A stretch of DNA of 14,584 nt from Flavobacterium sp. Lineage in GTDB: Bacteria > Bacteroidota > Bacteroidia > Flavobacteriales > Flavobacteriaceae. Positions 6,624 to 14,498 of this stretch are shown one piece after another. A program made the translations under genes and the position numbers. The stretch's first letter is position 1. The number at the start of each line of letters is the position of its first letter. Below the pieces are notes generated by a model. It searched no databases. It saw nothing but the letters and a program-made list of their open reading frames with translations, and had not been told where the DNA came from. The DNA is taken from assembly GCA_023253295.1 (NCBI GenBank), contig JALRGZ010000318.1:1-14584 (forward strand), read 5' to 3'.

Positions 6624-7658
6624 ATGAGAAATTATAATAATTATAAAGAGATATTTTCAATAAACGATTATTCAAGAGTTCGTAAACACAGACAGATTAT
6701 CAATTCTGTACTGAATGGTACAACTACCGGATTACTGAAATTGAACGATAAATTGCCTTCGGTAAATGAACTGGCAATTGATTATAATATATCTCGTGAT
6801 ACTGTTGTAAGAGCTTATGCTTTTTTGAAAGAAAATAATATAATTGATTCGATTCCCGGAAAAGGGTATTATGTGAAAGCAGCATCAAAAGAATTTGAGT
6901 TTAAGGTTTTTTTATTATTGAATGCTTTAAGTCCTCATATGAAAATGTTTTATGATGCTTTTTCGGAGGCTTTAAAAGAAATTGCAGAAATCGATCTTTA
7001 TATCTATCAAAATGATTTGAACGATCTAAAAAAACAAATATTGTATAGCAATTCAAAAGAATATACGCATTATGTGTTATTGTCGGATTTTGAAAATGGG
7101 AATGATGATTTTATTGATTTTATTAAAGCTGAAATCCCATTGGATAAGTTGATAGTCTTAGAAAATAGCATTGGTAAATTAGAAAGTGAATTGGTAAGAA
7201 GTTTTCAGAATTATAGTGCTGAATTTCTGGATGTATTGGGGTCAATTAAAGGTAAATTAACAAAATACGTTGGGTTTAGAGTAATAAATAAAATTCCAAA
7301 TAATATAAATAAGTCACTACAACAATTTTGTGAAGAGAATGAGTTAGGAATTGATTTGATTGAGAATATAGAAGATGAGGAGCTTGTAGAGAATTGTGTA
7401 TATGTAGTCTTTGAAGATGACGAAAGCTTAGTAAGTCTAATAAAAAAAATAGTAAATACAAAATTAGTTATTGGTGAACAAGTTGGGATAATATCCTATG
7501 GTGATGATAATCCAATTAAAGATTTACTGGCAGGAGGAATAACAGTGATAACTCCTGTTTATGAAAAATTGGGACATCAGGCAGCAGATTTTATTTTAAA
7601 AAAGGAACAAAAGAGCTCAAAGAACTCACTAAAAATAAAAGTTAGAAAATCTATATAA
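6624..7658 (+). CDS. GntR-type winged-helix regulator with sugar-binding-protein-like sensor domain
   Basis: From ATG 6624 the protein has 344 residues; an in-frame TTG at 6600 would add eight. I prefer ATG because neither start has a visible ribosome binding site and the extra residues add no domain. Residues about 15-85 form a GntR winged helix: the LPSVNELAIDYNISRDTVVRAYAFL segment spans the recognition helix and IPGKGYYV is the wing. The rest (about 90-335) reads like a LacI/periplasmic-binding-protein fold, with a FYDAFSEALKE helix near its start and the closing DLLAGGITVITPVYEKLGHQAADFI, where LacI-type domains contact ligand and dimerise. This architecture (as in AraR-type regulators) usually binds a mono- or disaccharide in the cytoplasm and releases the operator. 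It sits 79 bp upstream of susC, with a dyad in the gap, suggesting local control of susC and perhaps itself. Confidence 0.88.
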   Translation: MRNYNNYKEIFSINDYSRVRKHRQIINSVLNGTTTGLLKLNDKLPSVNELAIDYNISRDTVVRAYAFLKENNIIDSIPGKGYYVKAASKEFEFKVFLLLNALSPHMKMFYDAFSEALKEIAEIDLYIYQNDLNDLKKQILYSNSKEYTHYVLLSDFENGNDDFIDFIKAEIPLDKLIVLENSIGKLESELVRSFQNYSAEFLDVLGSIKGKLTKYVGFRVINKIPNNINKSLQQFCEENELGIDLIENIEDEELVENCVYVVFEDDESLVSLIKKIVNTKLVIGEQVGIISYGDDNPIKDLLAGGITVITPVYEKLGHQAADFILKKEQKSSKNSLKIKVRKSI

Positions 7659-7673
7659 AACGGTATTTATATA

Positions 7674-7699
7674 CCACTGTTGATGTACAGCAATAGTAG
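7674..7699. promoter_or_regulatory. Candidate operator dyad in front of susC
   Basis: This 26-bp sequence is symmetric about the centre of TGTACA (7684-7689). Ten of thirteen half-site pairs match, including the core TTGaTGTACAgCAA (7680-7693) and outer ACT/AGT arms. The three mismatched pairs fall at half-site positions 4, 8 and 12. It lies between the gntR stop and the susC start, the expected place for the GntR protein's operator. A small hairpin, GGTAT-TTAT-ATACC (7662-7675), touches its left edge. Binding by the GntR protein is inferred from position and symmetry only. Confidence 0.5.
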
Positions 7700-7709
7700 T
7701 GTAATTATT
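7680..7709 (+). promoter_or_regulatory. Possible susC promoter (Bacteroidota-type)
   Basis: TTG at 7680-7682 and TAATTATT at 7702-7709 are separated by 19 bp and loosely fit the -33 TTG / -7 TAnnTTTG pattern of Bacteroidota sigma factor. The -7 match is imperfect. The -33 element would lie inside the operator dyad, so a bound regulator would block it. Confidence 0.25.
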
Positions 7710-7737
7710 AACTAAACGAAATTAAATATTAACCAAA

Positions 7738-10700
7738 ATGAATTGTTTTATGAACAAACCAAAAATCATTCAGCATAGGCTGAAATTTTTATCAAAACCA
7801 ACTCTGTTAGTATTGCTATTAGGAGGGAGTGTAGCAGGAGATGTTTATGCAAAGAATCCTGTTTTTGCTGCTGATAAAAGAGTAAAAGATATTATGCTAG
7901 AAAATGTTCAGCAAAATATTACTATTAAAGGTAAGGTATTGTCGGCAGAAGATGGAATGGGAATACCTGGTGTAAATGTAAATGTAAAAGGTGTTGCAGG
8001 AGGAGTGACTACAGATTTTGATGGGAGTTATAATATTAATGTATCATCAACTGATGCGGTACTTGTTTTTAGTGCAGTGGGTATGAAAACCCAAGAAATA
8101 AAAGTAGGTTCTCAAAAAATTATTGATATCACTTTAAAAGCAGATATTTCTGCATTAGAAGAAGTTGTTGTTGTTGCTTACGGTCAACAGAAAAAAGCAA
8201 CTTTAACAGGTGCTGTTGAGACTATTTCAGCTAAAACTTTTGAAAGTCGTGCAGTAACTAATATTGGTTTGGCTTTACAGGGACAAACACCCGGTTTAGT
8301 GGTAACTAGGACATCTCCTCGTCCTGGTAACGAAGGAATTGCTTTTAAAATTAGAGGAAATATTTCTGTTAATGGAGGATCACCTTTAATTGTAGTGGAT
8401 GGAGTTCCAACTATCAATTCGGATTCTTTTTTAAATTTGAATAGTGATGATATCGAAAGTATTTCCGTTTTAAAAGATGGAGCGGCTGCTATTTATGGTT
8501 CGCGTTCTGCCAACGGTGTTATCTTGGTAACTACAAAAAGTGGGAAAGGAAGGTTAAAAGTAGATTATAGTTCTAATGTACGTTTTACAACTACCGGTAT
8601 TACCAGTTATTCTCCTTCTATGTCAGAATATGCCAGTATGTGGTTGGAAGCAAATAAAGAGGAAACTGTACCTAATTATTGGGTATGGCAAACTAAAGAC
8701 AATTTGTTAAAAATGCAACAGGGTATTGAAGGTAAGTATGATCTTTTTGGCACTGATTTCTATATTTATAATGCAAACAGAATTGATGAAATGTTTGCCA
8801 GACGTTATTCGTATCAACATAATTTGAGTTTGTCAAACAGTTCCGATAAATCTTCTTATCGTTTGTCTTTTGGTTATGCTGATAATCAAGGGAATTTAGC
8901 AACAGCTTATGACGGTCAAAAACAATTGAATGCTCGATTTAAATATGATTATAAGTTATCTGATAAGTTAAATTTATCTACTAACCTAAGTATTATAAAT
9001 ACGAAAACAAGTTCACCTTCAGTAGGACTTGATGAAACATTGTATGCTTTTGATATGCCTTTTTATCCGGCTAAAAACCCTTATGGCCAGTGGTTTGCAA
9101 CTTTTAACGGTATTGATGGAGGTGCGATTAGAAATGCTGTGGCTATGACTTCAGATGGAGGTAGAAACGATATTGATAAACTAACTGGTAGAGCTGATAT
9201 AAAACTTACGTATGATATTACCAAAGATTTAAAATTGGAAGGGATTGCTTCAGTTCAAAATGAAAGACATGATCAGGAGACCTATGTAGTACCTGTACCA
9301 TTATATAACTGGTACGGGGTTCAAACAGGTATTGGTTTTAAAACAGGTGGAACTAATAATAAGTATGAAGCCTATCAATGGAAATCATCCTATAATTATT
9401 ATGGAGCTCAATTAAATTATGATAAGACAGTAAATGATAAGCATCATATTTCGGCGATGGTAGGAGTAAATGCTGAAAAATCGAATTACCAATGGTTAAG
9501 AGCTACTCGTATTGGGTTTGATGATTTAGGGGTATATGATATTAATGTAGCTTCTACAGAAAATCAATCAAATAATGGTTTTAAATCTCAAAATGGTAGA
9601 TATTCTTATATAGGAAGAGTAAATTATGATTATGATGAAAAGTACTTGATTACAGTATCAGGAAGAAGAGATGGAAATTCAAGATTCGCTCAAGGATTTA
9701 AATTTAAAAATTTTGGATCGGCAGAGTTAGGATGGGTATTTAGTAAAGAAAAGTTTTTTGAGAGTTTGAGTTCAGTGATTAGTTTCGGTAAGATCAGGTC
9801 TTCTATCGCTGTGTCTGGAAATGATGTAGGTATTGGAGAGTTTGATTATTTGACTGGGATTAATTTAGGCAGTTTTGCATTTGGGTCGACACCCGCTTTG
9901 CAAGGAACTAGTAGTTTGGCTAATAATGGTTTAATTAGTAAAACAAGAACCTGGGAACGTGTACAAAAGAAAAATTTAGGACTTGAGTTGAATTTTTTGA
10001 ATAATCGTTTGACAACGCAGTTTGATGTATTTGAAAATGATAATAATGGTATGTTGACTAATGTAACTTATCCTTCTGTTTTAGGGGGCAACGCACCTAA
10101 AACTAACAGTGGCCATTTTAATACAAAAGGTTGGGAATTGACAATAGGATGGAAAGATGCTATTAAAGACTTCAATTATAATGTTTCTTTTAATATTAGT
10201 GATACCAAAACAATGGTTGATGGTGTAGAAAATGCTGATAGTTATGGAGCTGGTAGAAATAATATAGTTAATGGCCGTCCTTATCAGTCATGGTTTGTAT
10301 ATAAAACAGATGGTTATTTTAAAGATCAGGCAGATGTTGATGCTTATTATGCGGCTTATGGCAATAGTGTTGATTTAGCTTCACTACCGGAAAACAATGC
10401 AGGAGTAAGATTACGTCCAGGAGATACTAAAAAGGTGGATGTGGCTGGTACTGGAAATATTACTTCTTCAGGAAACGAAAAGAGTTCACTTGTATATGCA
10501 GGTGATGGGACACCACACTTTACTTTTGGTATTAATAGTAATGTTTCTTGGAAAGGATTTGATTTAGGAACTACTTTTCAGGGACAATTAAAACAAAATG
10601 TGATGCGTAATGGCTATATGGCTTATCCTTTTTCAGCAATATATACGAATCAAAATCCTGCCTTTTTAGGTAAAACTTGGACAGAAGAAAATCCTGATGC

Positions 10701-11001
10701 AATTTTCCCTCGTTTGACTGTAAATACAACACGTGCAAAATGGAATTATGCTAATAATGATTTTATGTTGCAAAACAATAGATACATTCGTCTGAAAACA
10801 TTAATATTTGGTTATACGCTTCCACGAGAAGTAGTTAGTAAATTACACCTGAGTAAAATAAGAGTATATTTTTCCGGAAATGATCTTTGGGAATCAACAT
10901 CTATTAAGGATGGTTATGATCCTGAACAAGGTGAAGCTTCTATTAATAGCGGTTATCCTTTTGCAAGAACCTGGTCTTTTGGAGTAAATGTTGGTTTTTA
11001 A
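7738..11001 (+). CDS. susC: SusC-type TonB-dependent outer-membrane transporter
   Basis: A 1087-residue protein with a signal peptide (hydrophobic core TLLVLLLGGSVAG, cleavage near VYA, residue 38). A carboxypeptidase-regulatory-like domain (about 61-134) contains GIPGVNVNVKG and TTDFDGSYNI. Then come the SusC linker EVVVVAYGQQKKATLTGAV (142-160) and the plug domain (to about 270), with VVDGVPTI, ISVLKDGAAAIYGSRSANG and VILVTTKSG. The rest is a beta-barrel to the C-terminus, which ends WSFGVNVGF with the terminal aromatic residue used for barrel insertion. No STN domain is present, so it is not expected to signal through an anti-sigma factor. With SusD it forms the lidded outer-membrane complex that imports oligosaccharides using TonB energy. 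ATG 7738 is used; ATG 7750 is a plausible alternative that still gives a complete signal peptide. Only 20 bp separate it from susD. Confidence 0.96.
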   Translation: MNCFMNKPKIIQHRLKFLSKPTLLVLLLGGSVAGDVYAKNPVFAADKRVKDIMLENVQQNITIKGKVLSAEDGMGIPGVNVNVKGVAGGVTTDFDGSYNINVSSTDAVLVFSAVGMKTQEIKVGSQKIIDITLKADISALEEVVVVAYGQQKKATLTGAVETISAKTFESRAVTNIGLALQGQTPGLVVTRTSPRPGNEGIAFKIRGNISVNGGSPLIVVDGVPTINSDSFLNLNSDDIESISVLKDGAAAIYGSRSANGVILVTTKSGKGRLKVDYSSNVRFTTTGITSYSPSMSEYASMWLEANKEETVPNYWVWQTKDNLLKMQQGIEGKYDLFGTDFYIYNANRIDEMFARRYSYQHNLSLSNSSDKSSYRLSFGYADNQGNLATAYDGQKQLNARFKYDYKLSDKLNLSTNLSIINTKTSSPSVGLDETLYAFDMPFYPAKNPYGQWFATFNGIDGGAIRNAVAMTSDGGRNDIDKLTGRADIKLTYDITKDLKLEGIASVQNERHDQETYVVPVPLYNWYGVQTGIGFKTGGTNNKYEAYQWKSSYNYYGAQLNYDKTVNDKHHISAMVGVNAEKSNYQWLRATRIGFDDLGVYDINVASTENQSNNGFKSQNGRYSYIGRVNYDYDEKYLITVSGRRDGNSRFAQGFKFKNFGSAELGWVFSKEKFFESLSSVISFGKIRSSIAVSGNDVGIGEFDYLTGINLGSFAFGSTPALQGTSSLANNGLISKTRTWERVQKKNLGLELNFLNNRLTTQFDVFENDNNGMLTNVTYPSVLGGNAPKTNSGHFNTKGWELTIGWKDAIKDFNYNVSFNISDTKTMVDGVENADSYGAGRNNIVNGRPYQSWFVYKTDGYFKDQADVDAYYAAYGNSVDLASLPENNAGVRLRPGDTKKVDVAGTGNITSSGNEKSSLVYAGDGTPHFTFGINSNVSWKGFDLGTTFQGQLKQNVMRNGYMAYPFSAIYTNQNPAFLGKTWTEENPDAIFPRLTVNTTRAKWNYANNDFMLQNNRYIRLKTLIFGYTLPREVVSKLHLSKIRVYFSGNDLWESTSIKDGYDPEQGEASINSGYPFARTWSFGVNVGF

Positions 11002-11021
11002 TAATTTAAAAGTTTAAAAAA

Positions 11022-12803
11022 ATGAAGAATATATTTAAATATATAATTATAGGCGGAATTTGCCTGGGAATGGCTTCCTGTGAAAAAGATTTTATTGATT
11101 TGGAGCCTACCGGAAGCTTTCAGGACAATGTTTATTTTAAAACGCCAAGTGATTTTAAAGCTTTTTCTGCAGGACTTTACGGTCAGCTACAGGGTTGGAG
11201 TTTTGGGAATATGGACAACAATACTGATCTTTCTGCTAATATAAAAGGTGAAAATTCTGATTTAGGACACGGGACGATAGATGTAAATAGTTCAGGATGG
11301 AAAAATCAATATGAAGGGGTTAGAAGCTGTAATATTTTGTTGTCCAGATCAGATTTTTATACAGGTGATGGGGATATTAGTACATATGTAGGAGAAGCTT
11401 ATTTTTTCCGTGCTTATAACTATTTTAATTTATTAAAAAGTTTTGGAGGAGTGCCTATTATAACAACAGTTTTAGATGTCAATTCACCTGAATTGTATGG
11501 TCCGCGTAATAGCAGATACGAAGTTGTAAATTTGATTTTAGAGGATCTTGATAAGGCTATATCAAGATTACCAATTGAACAAAATATTGCTAGTAATGAT
11601 AAAGGGAAGATAAGTAAATGGGCCGCTATGGCATTTAAGGCACAGGTAGAATTGTATGAAGCTACCTGGGAAAAATACAATGGTCAGGATTTAGATGGTG
11701 ATGGAGTCACAGTAGGTGGTGGAACAGCAGCTTATGATGCTTCTAATAGAGATAAATATTTAGCTGATGTAATTGCTTCTTGTGAAGAAATCATGAATAA
11801 TGGAGGATATGAACTTTGGAACAAGGATAGTGATGCCACTATGGGGAATAAAAGTATGTGGTATCTGTTTAATTTAGAAGATTCTGGTTCTAATCCGGGA
11901 GGATATGATAAATCGACTAATAAAGAATTTATTTTATATAGTGTGTATGATTTTGTCTATAGAAAGTCAAATATTAATATAACCTGGACAGTAGGACAAC
12001 ATTTTCCAAGTCGAAAATTTGTTGATATGCCTGTTTGTACAGACGGACTTCCTGCAGATAAGTCACCACTTTTTCAAGGCTATCATGCAGCCAGTGATGA
12101 ATTTAAAAATCGTGATTTAAGATTGTTGAATTATTTATATGCTTCTAATACGGTTACCGGAGTACCTACTTTAGAGTTTGGAACATTAGGATTTAGTGGC
12201 TATTCTAATAGTAAATATGCAGTGTATGGATATGGAACACGTAGATTAGATAATACAGAATCGGCTAACTGGTCAATTATACGTTTGGCAGAAGTCTATT
12301 TAATGTATGCGGAAGCCATTTATGAATTGAATGGTTCTATTACTGACGCACAATTAAATGCTTCAATTAATAAATTGAGAGATCGTGCCGGAGTAGCTCA
12401 TTTAACCAATGCTTTAGTAACAGCTAATGGCTTAAATATGAAAGAGGAAATTAGAAGAGAACGTGCTGTGGAATTATATCGTGAAGGAAAACGTTTTGAC
12501 GATTTGAAACGTTGGGGAATCTTGGAAGAATCTTTGAATCCATCCCGATTAGGAAGAGTTGTAGGAGATGCTTCTTATATAACAAGTTATAAAGATGTAA
12601 ATGGAAATGCAACCAGTTCTTACAAACCCCAAAGTTATGTGTTTGGAGAGGAAGCTGTAGCAACGCCCGCAGGTGTTTTGAAATGCGTAGTTATAGATAG
12701 TAAGAATAATCATTCGGTTGTAAGGAAACACTATTTATATCCAATACCTACAAGCCAAATTCGATTGAATTCAAAATTGCTTCAAAATCCTGGATACAAT
12801 TAA
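11022..12803 (+). CDS. susD: SusD/RagB-type surface glycan-binding lipoprotein
   Basis: A 593-residue lipoprotein: lipobox GMASC puts the lipidated Cys at residue 20, followed by an acidic stretch (EKDFIDLEP) typical of surface-exported Bacteroidota lipoproteins. The N-terminal SusD-like TPR region shows EAYFFRAYNYFNLLKSFGGVP (starting about 125). The C-terminal RagB/SusD domain has RLAEVYLMYAEAIYELNG, the IRRERAVELYREGKRFDDL segment, and the closing YPIPTSQIRLN...QNPGYN. DLDGDGV near residue 224 resembles a Ca-binding loop. It caps the SusC barrel and captures glycan. It is the second gene of a tight susC-susD-lipoprotein series, with gaps of 20 and 23 bp, so it is almost certainly co-transcribed. 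No truncation or frameshift is seen. Confidence 0.96.
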   Translation: MKNIFKYIIIGGICLGMASCEKDFIDLEPTGSFQDNVYFKTPSDFKAFSAGLYGQLQGWSFGNMDNNTDLSANIKGENSDLGHGTIDVNSSGWKNQYEGVRSCNILLSRSDFYTGDGDISTYVGEAYFFRAYNYFNLLKSFGGVPIITTVLDVNSPELYGPRNSRYEVVNLILEDLDKAISRLPIEQNIASNDKGKISKWAAMAFKAQVELYEATWEKYNGQDLDGDGVTVGGGTAAYDASNRDKYLADVIASCEEIMNNGGYELWNKDSDATMGNKSMWYLFNLEDSGSNPGGYDKSTNKEFILYSVYDFVYRKSNINITWTVGQHFPSRKFVDMPVCTDGLPADKSPLFQGYHAASDEFKNRDLRLLNYLYASNTVTGVPTLEFGTLGFSGYSNSKYAVYGYGTRRLDNTESANWSIIRLAEVYLMYAEAIYELNGSITDAQLNASINKLRDRAGVAHLTNALVTANGLNMKEEIRRERAVELYREGKRFDDLKRWGILEESLNPSRLGRVVGDASYITSYKDVNGNATSSYKPQSYVFGEEAVATPAGVLKCVVIDSKNNHSVVRKHYLYPIPTSQIRLNSKLLQNPGYN

Positions 12804-12826
12804 TTTTAATTATTAATATTTTAATT

Positions 12827-14080
12827 ATGAAAAAAAATAAAGTCTTGCATAATAGAGAATTAAGTTTAATCTCTTTTGTGATTTTCGTCGTTTTTCTATT
12901 GTCTTCTTGTAATGAAGAGGGACCACAGTATAGAGAATTTACTTATCCAGTACCTACTGTAACTGCCATTTCTACAGATAATAGTTTTCCAGGTGAAGTA
13001 ATTACTATTACCGGTTCAAATTTTGGTGATGCTGCTGGTGCAATTAAACTTTACTTTAGTGGTAAAGTAGCCAGTGTAGCCAATTTTGTTAGTGTAACTG
13101 ATAATGAAATTAAGGTGAAAGTTCCAACAGATGCTGCCTCTGGAGATATTTCCATGAGTGTCTGGACAAATGATATTGGAGTAATTGGAACTTTTACAAT
13201 TTATAAACAACCGATTATTACTTCAGTTGTATCAAAGGGAAGTGTATCAACTATCATTGCTCAACCAGGAGAAGAAGTCTGGATTTCCGGAGAAAATTTT
13301 TTAACCGATCCTGCTAAAGTTGCCGTAGATTTTAATGGTACCAGTGCTCCAGATGTAATTTCGATAACTTCTACTCTTATAAAAGTAAAAGCACCTTCGG
13401 GATATACTGCAGGGAATGTAAATGTTACTTTCAAAGGTAGTTATACAGTTAATGGAAATTCTTTAGCTCCAGCTCTTAATCCTGGAGATGTTAGTACAAT
13501 ATTTTTACGTAACTATATGCAACCATTTACGACAAATAATATGCTGCCTGAGCAAAAATTTACGGGTACAAATTGGGCAACTCCTGATTACTGGACTATA
13601 AATTCTGCTGCGCAAAATCAAAATAATTCAGGTGCTACAGTAAGATGTGGAGGGGCTAATTATGGTAAACCAAATATGGCTAATAAAGGAGAATTATCGT
13701 TGCAGGCAGGTTGGGGTGATGCTATTGCAAATGTTGTAACTAATGGGAAAATGTATCAAACAGCTGTTCTGCCTGCTGGTAGCTATAAACTTGAAATTGA
13801 AGTTATGGAAAGTGGTTTTACTAATTATTTGACTTCAAGTGCTGTTTATTTACTGGCTGTGTCTGGTGATTCATTTCCGGATTTAACCAGCACTAGTACA
13901 GCTCCAGCAGCTTTAGGAAGTACCGTTATCAATAATAGTATTACTTATGGTAACAAAGTTACACAAAGCATTACTTTCACATTAGCATCAAGTACACAGG
14001 TATCAATGGGGTTTGTTGCAACATTAAAAGCAAATTCTTATTTGAGAATGAATTATATGAAATTGTATTTATTACCGTAA
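12827..14080 (+). CDS. Surface glycan-binding lipoprotein with two IPT/TIG domains (SusE/SGBP-like)
   Basis: A 417-residue lipoprotein: hydrophobic signal with lipobox LLSSC, lipidated Cys28, then NEEGPQ. Two IPT/TIG immunoglobulin-like domains follow. The first (about 43-125) begins PTVTAISTDNSFPGEVITITGSNFG and the second (about 128-210) carries PGEEVWISGENF. The C-terminal third (about 225-417) is rich in aromatic residues (NWATPDYWTIN, LQAGWG, GKMYQTAVLPAGSYKLEIEV) and reads like a jelly-roll sugar-binding module of the DUF5013 type seen at the end of many SusE-position proteins; that family name is from memory. IPT repeats would act as a spacer holding the binding module away from the cell surface. 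Its place directly after susD fits a substrate-specific glycan binder. It has no catalytic motif. Confidence 0.85.
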   Translation: MKKNKVLHNRELSLISFVIFVVFLLSSCNEEGPQYREFTYPVPTVTAISTDNSFPGEVITITGSNFGDAAGAIKLYFSGKVASVANFVSVTDNEIKVKVPTDAASGDISMSVWTNDIGVIGTFTIYKQPIITSVVSKGSVSTIIAQPGEEVWISGENFLTDPAKVAVDFNGTSAPDVISITSTLIKVKAPSGYTAGNVNVTFKGSYTVNGNSLAPALNPGDVSTIFLRNYMQPFTTNNMLPEQKFTGTNWATPDYWTINSAAQNQNNSGATVRCGGANYGKPNMANKGELSLQAGWGDAIANVVTNGKMYQTAVLPAGSYKLEIEVMESGFTNYLTSSAVYLLAVSGDSFPDLTSTSTAPAALGSTVINNSITYGNKVTQSITFTLASSTQVSMGFVATLKANSYLRMNYMKLYLLP

Positions 14081-14120
14081 TACCTAATGTTTGGTGATAC
14101 AGTTTTTAAAGCTAATAATT

Positions 14121-14170
14121 AAAAAGAGTCTTTTCTTAAATATAGTCTAAAAAAGATTTAGACTCTTTTT
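14121..14170. terminator. Terminator after the lipoprotein gene, with two alternative stems
   Basis: The outer stem AAAAAGAGTC (14121-14130) pairs exactly with GACTCTTTTT (14161-14170). An inner perfect 8-bp stem, AGTCTAAA (14144-14151) with TTTAGACT (14157-14164), has a 5-nt loop and is followed by CTTTTT. The two compete for 14161-14164. The inner form is a normal terminator for the susCD transcript. The outer form has T-runs on both strands and could act bidirectionally. Confidence 0.8.
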
Positions 14171-14402
14171 GAAACAATTACTAAAATTTTGATATTCAAT
14201 TTACATTAATTAGCGATTATCATTTTACTAAATAATTTTTATTGAAGAGAAACAGCTATTAAAAATCTAAGAATTGGAAAATTGAAATTATATATGATGT
14301 AGTTAATTTTTAATGTAAAATGTACTTAATAAAGTAAAATTATGGAAATATTTAAAGGAAATATGATTTATAAAATTATTGATTTCCCAAAATGTACTAA
14401 TT
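14171..14402. other. AT-rich spacer, nothing recognisable
   Basis: This is very AT-rich. A 37-codon frame opens at ATG 14342 (MEIFKGNMIYKIIDFPKC...) but ends inside the dehydrogenase fragment in another frame. It could be the start of a gene cut off by the breakpoint near 14403, but nothing supports this beyond the open frame. Confidence 0.4.
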
Positions 14403-14495
14403 TCTCAAAGCAGGGTATTGGTTTTGGGCTTTGCTTTCAAAGAAAATTGCAATGATATTCGCAATACTAAGGTCATTGATATCGTAAAGGAATTA
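14403..14495 (+). pseudogene. Fragment of a nucleotide-sugar dehydrogenase (UDP-GlcNAc/ManNAc dehydrogenase type)
   Basis: About 31 codons read SQSRVLVLGFAFKENC (from 14403) then NDIRNTKVIDIVKEL (to 14495). This matches the C-terminal NAD-sugar dehydrogenase region of WbpA/TviB/WecC-type enzymes, where the motif is usually LG-TFKENCPDIRNTKV-D. These enzymes oxidise UDP-N-acetyl-hexosamines to uronic acids for capsule or O-antigen synthesis. The N-terminal Rossmann domain and the rest of the C-terminal domain are missing. The sequence before it has no homologous reading and the sequence after it belongs to another protein, so this is an internal fragment. Codon use is AT-rich like the rest of the window. 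Confidence 0.75.
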
Positions 14496-14498
14496 ACT

